The notes below the pieces were generated by a model. That model was given only the letters and a program-made list of their open reading frames with translations, did not search any database and was not told the origin of the DNA. A stretch of 64,000 bases of DNA from Mycolicibacterium gadium. Lineage in GTDB: Bacteria; Actinomycetota; Actinomycetes; Mycobacteriales; Mycobacteriaceae. The stretch is from positions 3,100,001 through 3,164,000 of the forward strand of contig NZ_AP022608.1 in the NCBI RefSeq assembly GCF_010728925.1, written 5' to 3'. Shown piece by piece: positions 25,529 through 34,160 of the stretch (within the stretch, counting starts at the first letter, position 1; each line of letters starts with the position of its first letter). The position numbers and the translations under genes were made by a program.

Positions 25529-26899
25529 ATGGCACGACGGCTCGACGAATCCAATTGGCGGCCAATGCACACGCGCATCGCGGCCGCCCTGGGCATCGGC
25601 TGGATGCTCGACGCGTTCGAGGTGCAGATCATCGGCTCGGTCATCCCGGGAATTCAGGCCGAGTTCAACCTGGACGGATGGCAGGCGGTACTGATCAACA
25701 TCGTCTGGTTTGTGGGGATCGCCTTTGGTGCACTGGGATTCGGTTATCTCGCCGATCGGGTGGGGCGGCGCAGGCTGTTCGTGGCCACCCTGATCCTGTA
25801 TTCGCTTGCCGCGATCGCGACCGCGACGGCCCCCTCTTACGAGATCTTCGTGCTGTTCCGCTTCATCACCGCGCTCGGGGTGGGCGGCGAATACTCGGCG
25901 GTCACCTCCGCGATCGCCGAGTTCACCCCAGCGCGCACCCGCGGCCGCAGCAACGGGGTCGTGATGAGCTTCTGGGCAGTCGGCGGGATCCTCGCGAGCC
26001 TGGTGTCCATCCTTGTCATCTCCACCTTCGGCTTGAGCTGGCGCTACACCATGCTCTTCGGGGTGATCAGCGCGGGTTATGGGGTCATCGCCCGTCGGTT
26101 GATTCCCGAGTCCCCGCGGTGGCTGGCCGCCCAAGGGCGGTTGGACGAGGCCGACCGGGTGGTCACCGCGATCACCGGCATCAAGAGCGCCGACGGTTAT
26201 ATCCTGGCCGGGCCGCCGCGCGGGACCCGCTCGGCACTGGGCGAGTTGTGGGCCAACCACCGACCCAAGCTGTTCTTCGGGATGGCCCTGGACTTCTCCG
26301 AGGCGGCGGGCTACTACGGCCTGTTCACCGCGATGAGCATCTATGTGTTCTCCTCGGCTACCGGCGCGGTGCCGATCAGCGACAGCGCGCTGCCGTATTA
26401 CTTCCTGACTGCCAATATCGGCGCCTTCTTCGGCGGCCTGCTGGTTTCGTGGGCGCTGGACGCCGCCGGACGGCGACCCACGGTGACGATTTCCTACAGT
26501 GCGGCCGCCGCCAGCATGTTGGGATGCGCGGCCGCCGCAGCAACCGGCTCCAAAACCCTTGTGCTGGTGGCCTTCACCGTCGCGGCGTTCTTCGCCACCT
26601 GCGCGTGGGTATCCGCATACCCCACCTTTTCCGAGATCTTTCCCACCGACCTGCGGGCCACCGGTATCGGCGCATCCGTCGGCGTCGGGCGGATGGGCGC
26701 CGTCGTCGGGCAGATCCTGCTGGCCGAGGTCGCGGAGTTTTTCAACCTGACCACTGTGTTCGTCGTGCTCGGGCTGTTCTGGTTGATCGGCGCGGCCGCC
26801 GGGGCGCTGTGGTGGCTCAAAGGTGTCGAGGCGCGCGGCGTCTCGGTGGACGCCCTGGGCGCGCGGACCGCCGACATTAACGCCGGCCTCGCGAAATAG
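25529..26899 (+). CDS. MFS transporter
   Basis: The 456-residue protein has 12 predicted transmembrane helices and the signature motifs of the sugar/metabolite MFS branch: GYLADRVGRRRLF after helix 2 and RLIPESPRWL after helix 6. It moves a small solute using the proton gradient. A GGAGG ribosome-binding site precedes the ATG. It has its own operator (site 8) and stands alone between the glutaredoxin gene and the DoxX operon. The substrate is unknown; in this context it could export the product of the radical SAM and methyltransferase genes. Confidence 0.85.
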   Translation: MARRLDESNWRPMHTRIAAALGIGWMLDAFEVQIIGSVIPGIQAEFNLDGWQAVLINIVWFVGIAFGALGFGYLADRVGRRRLFVATLILYSLAAIATATAPSYEIFVLFRFITALGVGGEYSAVTSAIAEFTPARTRGRSNGVVMSFWAVGGILASLVSILVISTFGLSWRYTMLFGVISAGYGVIARRLIPESPRWLAAQGRLDEADRVVTAITGIKSADGYILAGPPRGTRSALGELWANHRPKLFFGMALDFSEAAGYYGLFTAMSIYVFSSATGAVPISDSALPYYFLTANIGAFFGGLLVSWALDAAGRRPTVTISYSAAAASMLGCAAAAATGSKTLVLVAFTVAAFFATCAWVSAYPTFSEIFPTDLRATGIGASVGVGRMGAVVGQILLAEVAEFFNLTTVFVVLGLFWLIGAAAGALWWLKGVEARGVSVDALGARTADINAGLAK

Positions 26900-26913
26900 A
26901 CACCCGCCGACAA

Positions 26914-26929
26914 TGTCATCACGCTGACA
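26914..26929. promoter_or_regulatory. island palindromic operator, site 9
   Basis: TGTCA-TCACGC-TGACA has perfect arms. It ends 99 bases before the first gene of the DoxX-like operon. Confidence 0.7.
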
Positions 26930-27028
26930 TTCATCAGGCATGCAATGCCGGTGACCCGATTCGGTGGAGCCAGGCGCGGAACCGCCGAACGCCTCATGGG
27001 AGTCGCGAGGGAAGGTGAGACTGGAGGC

Positions 27029-27940
27029 ATGACTACGGCGAGCCCTGCTCGGGCGCTCGACCTCATATTCTCGCCGACCCCACCATCGGCAAGGGCGGGG
27101 GGCGTCTCCCTTGCAGTACTGCGGATCGTGGCTGGCCTGTTGTGGTTGGCGCACGTGTGGTGGAAGGTGCCACCGGACTTCGGCGAACACCGCCGCACCG
27201 GGTTGTGGTTCTGGACGCATCTGGCCGTCGATCATCCGGTGTTTCCGCCGTATAGCTGGCTGGTCGAACATCTTGTGCTGCCGAACTTCACACCGTTCGG
27301 GTGGCTGGTGCTGGTGCTGGAAACGCTGCTACCGGTGCTGCTGTTGACGGGAACCGCCGTCCGGCTGGCCGCGCTGATTGGCATCGGTCAGTCGGTGGCG
27401 ATCGGGCTGTCAGTGGCGCAGGCGCCCAACGAGTGGCCGTGGGCGTACGCGATGATGATCGGCATTCATCTCGTGCTGCTGCTCGCACCAAGCGCGCAGT
27501 ACGCCGCGGTCGACGCGGTCCGGGCGGCCCGGGCCGGCGGCGACGCCGCACCGATCGCCAGGCGCCTGCTCGCCGGATGGGGTGTAGTGCTCGCACTCAT
27601 CGGGATCGTCGCCGCGGTCAAATCGCTCGGCGACAACTTTGTTGCGCCTCGCGGCCGGGGCGTCGGCTATCCACCCCTTCAGCTGTTTCTCGGCGACTAC
27701 AACATGCTCGCCGCCGTGCTGCTGCTTGCCGTCGCGGTTCTCATGCTCGCGGCGGCGGTCGTGCGGGCCCGGCCATTGGCCATGATCGCGGCCACCATCG
27801 CTGCGGCGGCCGCGCTGTCGATCTACTTGCAGCTCGGTCGCACGGAGGTCTGGCTGGGCGGAAACCCCAGCACCGCAGCCGTTTTCATCTGCGCAACGGT
27901 AATCGCCCTCGGTGCGCGCCCGCTGCGCGTATCGTCGTGA
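27029..27940 (+). CDS. DoxX-like polytopic membrane protein
   Basis: The 303-residue protein resembles the DoxX/TQO-small family, with about seven transmembrane helices; the first is LAVLRIVAGLLWLAHVWWK. DoxX-type proteins pass electrons from thiols, thiosulfate or sulfite to quinone, or support superoxide handling in mycobacteria (the SseA-DoxX-SodA complex). The ATG at 27029 has GGAGG two bases too close to be ideal but is the best start. It opens a four-gene operon running to 30903. Confidence 0.7.
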   Translation: MTTASPARALDLIFSPTPPSARAGGVSLAVLRIVAGLLWLAHVWWKVPPDFGEHRRTGLWFWTHLAVDHPVFPPYSWLVEHLVLPNFTPFGWLVLVLETLLPVLLLTGTAVRLAALIGIGQSVAIGLSVAQAPNEWPWAYAMMIGIHLVLLLAPSAQYAAVDAVRAARAGGDAAPIARRLLAGWGVVLALIGIVAAVKSLGDNFVAPRGRGVGYPPLQLFLGDYNMLAAVLLLAVAVLMLAAAVVRARPLAMIAATIAAAAALSIYLQLGRTEVWLGGNPSTAAVFICATVIALGARPLRVSS

Positions 27941-27943
27941 AAC

Positions 27944-29071
27944 ATGCTTACGACGGACGCGGTGAAGCAGGTCGTTGACGTAGCCGCCGGGAACGCCGAA
28001 CAGGTCGACGCCGACGGCGCCTTCCCCGCAGCAGCGATCGACGCGCTGCGCGGTAGCGGGTTGCTAGGACTGATCCTTCCCGAGGCAGTCGGTGGTCTCG
28101 GGGCGGGTCCGCTGGAGTTTATCGAGGTGGTCCGCGAATTGGCCACCGCGTGCGGGTCCACCGCGATGGTTTATCTGATGCACGCTGCCGCCGCGGTCAC
28201 CGTCGCCGCCGCGCCGCCGGCCGGTATGCCGGAATTGCTGTCTGCCATGGCCTCTGGAAAGGCGTTGGGGACACTGGCGTTCAGCGAGAGAGGATCACGT
28301 TCGCACTTTTGGGCGCCGGTGTCGACGGCCGCGTTGTCCGATAATGGGGAATCGGTGAAGCTGCGGGCCGACAAGAGCTGGGTCACCTCCGCAGGCCACG
28401 CCGACGTCTATGTCGTTTCCGCCGGGAGCGCCTCGGGCATCGCCGGTGAAGTCGACCTCTTCGCGGTGCCAAGTTCGGATTCTGGCCTTTCAGTCGTCGC
28501 ACCGTTCGCGGGAATGGGCCTGCGCGGCAACGCATCATCGCCGATGACACTCGACACCACGATCCCCGTCACATCACGCCTGGGTGAACAAGCCGCCGGG
28601 TTCGCCTTGATGATGCAGACAGTGCTGCCGTGGTTCAACCTCGGCAACGCCGCCGTCTCACTCGGACTTGCCGGCGCGGCCTATGCCGCGACGATCGCGC
28701 ACGCTGGCAGTGCGCGACTGGAACATCTCGGCGAGTCGTTGTCGGGCCTTCCGACCATTCGCGCGCAGATCGCAAGAATGGGAACGACTCTCACGGCCCA
28801 GCGGGCGTATTTGAAACTCGCCGCCGACAGCGTCAGCGCGCCCGACGACGACACACTCATCCACGTTCTCGGTGTGAAGGCGGCGGCCAACGACGCCGCA
28901 CTGGCCATCACCGAGTCAGCGATGCGGGTCTGTGGCGGCGCGGCGTTCTCCAAGCACCTACCCATCGAACGAGCATTCCGCGACACGCGCGCGGGCGCGG
29001 TCATGGCGCCGACCGCCGACGTGCTCTACGACTTCTACGGCAAAGCCGTCACCGGTATACCACTCTTCTAA
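27944..29071 (+). CDS. acyl-CoA dehydrogenase-fold flavoprotein
   Basis: The 375-residue protein has the acyl-CoA dehydrogenase fold: an N-terminal helical domain with GLILPEAVGGLGAGP, a central beta domain (TLAFSERGSRSHFW, then KSWVTSAGHADVYVV) and a C-terminal helical domain with RVCGGAAFSKHLPIERAFRD. The usual catalytic Glu is not obvious. It may oxidise something other than an acyl-CoA, or act as a flavin monooxygenase like DszC-type relatives. It begins three bases after the DoxX stop. Its place beside a binding-fold protein and a radical SAM enzyme suggests a dedicated pathway. Confidence 0.75.
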   Translation: MLTTDAVKQVVDVAAGNAEQVDADGAFPAAAIDALRGSGLLGLILPEAVGGLGAGPLEFIEVVRELATACGSTAMVYLMHAAAAVTVAAAPPAGMPELLSAMASGKALGTLAFSERGSRSHFWAPVSTAALSDNGESVKLRADKSWVTSAGHADVYVVSAGSASGIAGEVDLFAVPSSDSGLSVVAPFAGMGLRGNASSPMTLDTTIPVTSRLGEQAAGFALMMQTVLPWFNLGNAAVSLGLAGAAYAATIAHAGSARLEHLGESLSGLPTIRAQIARMGTTLTAQRAYLKLAADSVSAPDDDTLIHVLGVKAAANDAALAITESAMRVCGGAAFSKHLPIERAFRDTRAGAVMAPTADVLYDFYGKAVTGIPLF

Positions 29072-29089
29072 CGCGGGGGGACTGAACTG

Positions 29090-29911
29090 ATGACCGAACC
29101 ACTGATCGTCGGCGCCGTGGCCTACACACCGAACGTGGTGCCGATCTGGGAGGGCATCCGCGAGTATTTCAACGATTCCGGCGAGTCCGCCGCAGCCATG
29201 GATTTCGTTCTGTACTCCAACTACGGGCGACTCGTCACCTCACTGATAGCCGGGCACATCGACATTGCCTGGAACACCAACCTGGCCTACGTGCGGACGG
29301 TGATGCAGACCAACGGCCACTGCACCGCGTTGGCCCAGCGCGACACCGATGTCGGGTTCACGACGGTGTTCATCGCCCGATCAGGCAGCGGCCTGACCGG
29401 CCCGGTGGCAATCGCCGGCAAGCGGCTTGCGCTCGGTTCGGCTGACTCCGCGCATGCGGCGATCCTGCCCCTGTATTACCTCGCGCGCGCGGGTGTGCCC
29501 GAGACGGACATGCACGTCATCCGGTTCGACACCGACATCGGCAAACACGGCGACACCGGCCGCAGTGAGCTCGACGCGGTCGAAGCGGTGTTGGCCGGTG
29601 AAGCCGACGTAGCCGCGATCGGCAGCAGCACCTGGGAGGCGATGGGACGCGACGAGCTGATGCCAAACACCCTCGAGGAGGTATGGCGCACCGAGGGATA
29701 TTGCCACTGCATGTTCACCGCGCTCGACACCCTGCCGGCCGAACGGTATACGCCGTGGGTGGACAAACTGCTGGCGATGGACTGGGACGATCCCGAGCAC
29801 CGCAAAATTCTCGAACTCGAAGGATTGCGCCACTGGGTCGGCCCGCACCTGGACGGCTACAAGCCGCTGTTCGCCGCCGTGGAAGAGCAGGGGGTCGACC
29901 CTCGGTGGTGA
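29090..29911 (+). CDS. PhnD-type substrate-binding fold protein without a signal peptide
   Basis: The 273-residue protein matches the phosphate/phosphonate-type periplasmic-binding family: LIVGAVAYTPNVVPIWEG, GHIDIAWNTNLAYVRTV, then a hinge and VLAGEADVAAIGSSTWEA. It has no signal peptide or lipobox, and no ABC permease or ATPase lies nearby. So it is probably cytosolic and may be an enzyme, as in MqnA/MqnD or THI5, where binding folds became catalysts. Its stop overlaps the GTG of the radical SAM gene (GTGA), so the two are made together. Confidence 0.75.
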   Translation: MTEPLIVGAVAYTPNVVPIWEGIREYFNDSGESAAAMDFVLYSNYGRLVTSLIAGHIDIAWNTNLAYVRTVMQTNGHCTALAQRDTDVGFTTVFIARSGSGLTGPVAIAGKRLALGSADSAHAAILPLYYLARAGVPETDMHVIRFDTDIGKHGDTGRSELDAVEAVLAGEADVAAIGSSTWEAMGRDELMPNTLEEVWRTEGYCHCMFTALDTLPAERYTPWVDKLLAMDWDDPEHRKILELEGLRHWVGPHLDGYKPLFAAVEEQGVDPRW

Positions 29912-30903
29912 TCCTCGACCTGATGAGGTTGATGGGCACGTTGGCCGACGGCGCGACCGGTGAGGTCAGCGTGCGATCAGCCGCGGAGAGGGAACTCGCC
30001 GAAAAGTGGTGCGCGCGAAGCGGAAACACGGTGCTCGACGCCGACACCGACGCTTCGGGGGCCGGCACGCTGACGGTGCGACGAGGCCGTCCACCCGACC
30101 CCGCGGCGGTTCTCGGTCCAGACCGGATGCCCGGCGCGCGGCTGTGGATGTACACCAACTTCCACTGCAACCTTGCCTGCGACTACTGCTGCGTCGCGTC
30201 GTCGCCACAGGCGCCGCGCCGGGAGCTCGGCGCCGACCGGATCGCTCGACTGGCTCGGGAGGCGGCGGACTGGGGGGTTCGCGAAATCTATCTCACCGGC
30301 GGCGAGCCGTTCCTGCTGCCCGACATCGGAACCATCGTGCGCGGCTGCGCCGCACTGCTGCGGACAACGGTGCTCACGAACGCAATGGTATTCCGGGGCA
30401 GGGGTTTACAGGAGCTCGAGTCGATCCCACGCGACAACGTCGCGCTGCAGATCAGCCTCGACTCGGCCACGCCACAACTGCACGATGCGCACCGCGGCCA
30501 GGGCAGCTGGGCCAAAGCTGTCAACGGAATACGACTGGCTCTCGATAGGGGTTTTCGCGTGCGGGTAGCCGCCACCGTCGCTGCACCAGGGCCCGGCGAA
30601 CTGGGGTCCTTCCACCGATTCCTCGATGATCTCGGGATCGCGCCCGACGATCAAATTGTGCGGCCAATCGCCCACGAGGGTCTGGCAACCGAAGGCGTGG
30701 TGATCACCCGCGCATCGCTGGTACCCGAAATCACCGTCACCGCAGACGGCGTCTACTGGCATCCGGTGGCCGCCACCGATGAGCAGGCGTTGGTCACCCA
30801 CCAGGTTGAACCGCTCACTCCCGCTCTCGACGAGATCTCACGGGCCTTCGCCGAGCAGTGGGCCCGCGCCGCGACCGCCGCGCAATTGTTCCCGTGCGCG
30901 TGA
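29908..30903 (+). CDS. radical SAM protein, MoaA/PqqE-like
   Basis: The 331-residue enzyme carries the [4Fe-4S] motif C87-x3-C91-x2-C94 (HCNLACDYCC) and the SAM-binding segments LTGGEPFLLPD and SLDSATPQLHDAHRG. The protein ends in LFPCA. A second cluster of the SPASM kind is not visible. It starts at a GTG overlapping the previous stop. As the last gene of the DoxX operon it probably modifies a small molecule or peptide handled by the upstream binding-fold and flavin proteins. No precursor peptide gene was found. It converges on ccdA with an 11-base gap. Confidence 0.82.
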   Translation: MILDLMRLMGTLADGATGEVSVRSAAERELAEKWCARSGNTVLDADTDASGAGTLTVRRGRPPDPAAVLGPDRMPGARLWMYTNFHCNLACDYCCVASSPQAPRRELGADRIARLAREAADWGVREIYLTGGEPFLLPDIGTIVRGCAALLRTTVLTNAMVFRGRGLQELESIPRDNVALQISLDSATPQLHDAHRGQGSWAKAVNGIRLALDRGFRVRVAATVAAPGPGELGSFHRFLDDLGIAPDDQIVRPIAHEGLATEGVVITRASLVPEITVTADGVYWHPVAATDEQALVTHQVEPLTPALDEISRAFAEQWARAATAAQLFPCA

Positions 30904-30914
30904 CACCCTCGCCG

Positions 30915-31799
30915 TCAACGAGTCATTGTCGAATCGTCGGCGTCGCGACGAGTCCGATTGCGGCGGGTGAAGCGGCGCCATCCCACCGCCGCCACGGCCA
31001 GCACCGCGAGCGCGGCGAGAAGCGGCCACACCCCCAGCGTGTCGACTTGGCGGGCCAGCCAACCCTGCACCGAGGCGGCCGCTTCGATGATCGGATCGTC
31101 GGGTCCGGCGTCGGTAAAGAACAACCGGATCTCGTAGTAGCCGTAGTACGTCACGTACAGCCCGGTCAACAGCACGATGACACCCGCGATGCGGCCGACG
31201 TGCGGCAGGATCCGACGGATGGCGCCCGCGGCAGAAGAACCGGCCAGCGCCACCGCCAGCGCGGCCACTCCGACCGTGATCGCCATCCCGGCGGCGTAGG
31301 CGATGAAGGCCAGGACGCCGGTGAGAATGGATCCCTGCTTGAATGTCGTGCTGATGACCGCGAGAAACGGTGCGACCGTACACGATAGCGATGCCACCGC
31401 ATAGCCCACGCCATAGCCATACATGGAGCGCAATCGAGCTGTCGGCGCCGAGCCGGACAGCTTCGGCACCATGACGGCGAGCTCCTTGCCCGCCAACAGC
31501 CAGACCGCCAGCGCGACGAGTAGGACACCGATGACCACGGTGGCGAACGGCAGATACTTCTGCACCGATGCGATCAACGGCGAGGCCACCAGACCGAAAA
31601 GGCCGAACACCGTGACGAATCCGGCGGACATGGCGATGGTCGCGGCACCGGCGCGGGCTAGTGCTGCTGGCCGAGACGGGGCCTGGCTGCTCCCGGCGAT
31701 CACCAGACCGAGATAGCCTGGCAGGAAGGCGAACCCACACGGATTGAGCGCGGCCACCACCCCGGCACCGAGCGCGAAACCGAGTGCCGCGGTGTCCAT
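30915..31799 (-). CDS. cytochrome c biogenesis/thiol-transfer membrane protein CcdA
   Basis: The 294-residue protein has six core transmembrane helices and the two membrane Cys of the family: NPCGFAFLPGYLG in helix 1 and SLSCTVAPFLAV in helix 4, plus extra C-terminal membrane segments and a basic tail. CcdA passes electrons from cytosolic thioredoxin to extracytoplasmic thioredoxin-like proteins. Its ATG overlaps the stop of the thioredoxin lipoprotein gene (ATGA), so the exported partner is encoded just upstream in the same operon. Confidence 0.88.
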   Translation of the reverse strand: MDTAALGFALGAGVVAALNPCGFAFLPGYLGLVIAGSSQAPSRPAALARAGAATIAMSAGFVTVFGLFGLVASPLIASVQKYLPFATVVIGVLLVALAVWLLAGKELAVMVPKLSGSAPTARLRSMYGYGVGYAVASLSCTVAPFLAVISTTFKQGSILTGVLAFIAYAAGMAITVGVAALAVALAGSSAAGAIRRILPHVGRIAGVIVLLTGLYVTYYGYYEIRLFFTDAGPDDPIIEAAASVQGWLARQVDTLGVWPLLAALAVLAVAAVGWRRFTRRNRTRRDADDSTMTR

Positions 31800-32350
31800 C
31801 ACTGGTTGGTGAGCGCCGTAATCCGCTCGGTCAGCTCGGGTTCTGGAAGCGTTCCCCTGACGACGTCGATGTTGCCGTCGGCGCGGACGAACGCAAGCGC
31901 CGGCTGCTGTGTGATGCCGAACTTGGCCCACACCGCCCCGTCCGTGTCGGCCAAGTGACTGAACCCCTTCACCGGGTACTGGTCGACGAACTGCTGCATC
32001 GCTGGCAGTTGGTCCAACGCGGCCACGCCGACGAACGTTACGTCGGGGTGCGTATCGGCGAGCTTGCCCACCATCGGCGCCTCCCGCTGACACGTCGGGC
32101 ACCACGGTGCCCAGAACCAGAACACCGCGGGCTTGCCCAGCACGCTTTCGCCCTTGAACTCCTGGCCCTCCAGCGTGGTGGCGGTGAACTGGAGCTGGGC
32201 CGGCACGTCGGTGCTGGTTTGGGTGTGGTCGCCCGCGGCGACCGAGGTGGTTGGCGGGGCGGGCGATGCTTCGGATCCGGTATCCGAACCACATGCGGAG
32301 ACCAGGATGGTCGTCGCGGCAAGCGTGGCGAACAGGCTGCGTGTCAGCAT
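31799..32350 (-). CDS. thioredoxin-like lipoprotein (TlpA/DsbF type)
   Basis: The 183-residue precursor has a lipoprotein signal with lipobox LVSAC (Cys near residue 20), a Ser/Thr/Pro-rich spacer, and a thioredoxin-like domain with the active site WAPWCPTCQ and a cis-Pro segment (TQQPALAF). It resembles mycobacterial DsbF/MPT53 proteins, which are oxidoreductases on the outer face of the membrane. The start at 32350 is supported by AAAGGA and the signal peptide. It is divergent from the second radical SAM gene, across operator site 10. Confidence 0.85.
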   Translation of the reverse strand: MLTRSLFATLAATTILVSACGSDTGSEASPAPPTTSVAAGDHTQTSTDVPAQLQFTATTLEGQEFKGESVLGKPAVFWFWAPWCPTCQREAPMVGKLADTHPDVTFVGVAALDQLPAMQQFVDQYPVKGFSHLADTDGAVWAKFGITQQPALAFVRADGNIDVVRGTLPEPELTERITALTNQ

Positions 32351-32485
32351 GATTCCTTTCAACTGAGTGGCCATCGCCCGCACGATACGGCCCGATGGAG
32401 GACAAGTCGCCGCCGTTAGTCGGCCAGCTGACAGTCTCGGGTGGCGACAGAGTCAGCCCAATAGACGGCGTGGCCGGCCCAGTCC

Positions 32486-32501
32486 TGTCAGCGTGCTGAC
32501 A
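32486..32501. promoter_or_regulatory. island palindromic operator, site 10
   Basis: TGTCA-GCGTGC-TGACA has perfect arms and is the exact reverse complement of the consensus. It lies between the divergent lipoprotein and radical SAM genes and ends 75 bases before the latter. A weaker match (AGTCG-GCCAGC-TGACA) lies at 32418-32433. Confidence 0.7.
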
Positions 32502-32576
32502 AACTCGCCGTGCTGCGGTGTGTCGGCCACCAAGGTATGCGGTCTGGGTCGCGAGAAGGAAGGGGTCGTCAAGACG

Positions 32577-34160
32577 ATGGTCGATGCACCTCAGGGCTTG
32601 GATGAAGTGTTCGTCGAGTACACCAAGTCGATCTGCCCGGTCTGCAAGGTCGTCGTCGACGCCGAGGTCAACATCCGCGACGACAAGGTGTATCTGCGCA
32701 AGGTCTGCCGCACACACGGCCAGTTCGAGGCGCTGGTCTACGGCGATGCACAGATGTATATGGACAGCACGCGATTCAACAAGCCCGGGTTGCTGCCGCT
32801 GCAGTTTCAGACCGACGTCGTTGACGGCTGCCCGTCCGACTGCGGGCTGTGCCCGCAACACAAGCAGCACGCGTGCCTGGGCATGATCGAGGTCAATACC
32901 CATTGCAACCTGGACTGCCCGATCTGCTTCGCCGATTCCGGGCATCACCGCGACGGCTACTCCATCACGTTGGAGCAGTGCGAGCGGATGCTGGATGCGT
33001 TTGTCGCCGCCGAGGGCGAGCCCGAAGTACTGATGTTCTCCGGCGGCGAACCCACCATCCACAAGCAGATCACGGACTTCGTCGACGCCGCGCAGGCGCG
33101 TCCGATCAAGGCGGTCATCCTCAACACCAACGGAATCCGGCTGGCCAGCGACCGGCAGTTCGTCGCCGACCTGGCCGCCCGCATCCGACCCGGCCACCAC
33201 ATCGGCATCTATCTGCAGTTCGACGGGTTCGACGAACGCACCCACCGCGAAATCCGCGGCAAGGACCTGCGCGAGATCAAGCGCCGCGCGCTGGACAACT
33301 GCGCGGAGGCCGGATTGACGGTAACGCTGGTGGCCGCGGTCGAGCGCGGACTCAATGACCACGAGCTCGGTGCGATCATCCGGCACGGAATCGCGCATCC
33401 GGCGGTGCGGTCCGTGGCGTTTCAACCCGTCACCCATGCGGGGCGGCACGTGCAGTTCGACCCGCTGACCCGGCTGACCAATTCCGACATCGTGCATGCC
33501 ATCGCCGCCCAGCTTCCCGAGTGGTTCCGCGCAGATGACTTCTTTCCGGTGCCGTGTTGCTTTCCGACCTGTCGGTCGGTCACCTATCTGCTTACCGACG
33601 GGGACAGTGTGCTGCCGATCCCGCGGCTGCTCGCCGTCGAGGACTACCTGGATTACGTCACCAACCGCGTGATCCCCGATATCGCGATCCGCGAAGCGCT
33701 CGAAAAGCTCTGGAGCGCATCGGCTTTCATGGGCACCGAAACTACCGTCGAACGGTTGGCCCAGGTGGCCAACGCGCTCGACTGCGCCAACGTGCGCGGC
33801 ATCAACCTACCCGAGGCGCTGGCCCGACTCACCGATACCGCGTTCGCGATCGTCATTCAAGACTTCCAGGATCCCTACACCCTCAACGTCAAGCAGCTGA
33901 TGAAGTGCTGCGTGGAAGAGATCACCCCCGATGGCCGGCTGATCCCGTTCTGCGCGTATAACTCCGTTGGCTACCGCGAGCAGGTGCGCGCCCAAATGAC
34001 CGGCATGCCGGTGGCCGACGTCGTGCCCAACGCCACACCGCTGCACCCGATTCTGACGAACTCCCCACACGGATCGAAAATCGCCGGGGACGGGGTCGCG
34101 CCGACCACGGCGATGGGTGCGGATACCACGAATGTCGGCACCAAGGCGGTTCGTCGATGA
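32577..34160 (+). CDS. radical SAM protein of the COG1964 type (MJ0619/Tes-like)
   Basis: The 527-residue enzyme has an N-terminal Cys-rich module (C20-x2-C23; then C85, C89, C92, C100 in CPSDCGLCPQHKQHAC), the radical SAM motif C110-x3-C114-x2-C117 (HCNLDCPICFADSG), MFSGGEPTIH, and C-terminal Cys groups (VPCCFPTC; MKCCVEE; LIPFCAYN). That layout is that of COG1964, which includes the MJ0619 pterin methylase and the Tes tetraether-lipid synthase. Its substrate here is unknown. The stop overlaps the ATG of the ArsM-like methyltransferase (ATGA), so the two act in one pathway. Operator site 10 is upstream. Confidence 0.8.
   Translation: MVDAPQGLDEVFVEYTKSICPVCKVVVDAEVNIRDDKVYLRKVCRTHGQFEALVYGDAQMYMDSTRFNKPGLLPLQFQTDVVDGCPSDCGLCPQHKQHACLGMIEVNTHCNLDCPICFADSGHHRDGYSITLEQCERMLDAFVAAEGEPEVLMFSGGEPTIHKQITDFVDAAQARPIKAVILNTNGIRLASDRQFVADLAARIRPGHHIGIYLQFDGFDERTHREIRGKDLREIKRRALDNCAEAGLTVTLVAAVERGLNDHELGAIIRHGIAHPAVRSVAFQPVTHAGRHVQFDPLTRLTNSDIVHAIAAQLPEWFRADDFFPVPCCFPTCRSVTYLLTDGDSVLPIPRLLAVEDYLDYVTNRVIPDIAIREALEKLWSASAFMGTETTVERLAQVANALDCANVRGINLPEALARLTDTAFAIVIQDFQDPYTLNVKQLMKCCVEEITPDGRLIPFCAYNSVGYREQVRAQMTGMPVADVVPNATPLHPILTNSPHGSKIAGDGVAPTTAMGADTTNVGTKAVRR

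Noticed and set aside
25391..27271. 626-codon minus-strand frame
   Set aside because: It is antisense to the MFS and DoxX-like genes, which have clear membrane motifs; its translation is compositionally biased.
32418..32433. Second possible operator AGTCG-GCCAGC-TGACA
   Set aside because: Two arm bases differ. It is mentioned beside site 10 but not counted.
30915..33497. 860-codon minus-strand frame ending as ccdA
   Set aside because: Only the last 294 codons match CcdA. The rest is antisense to the radical SAM gene and crosses the thioredoxin lipoprotein gene in another frame.
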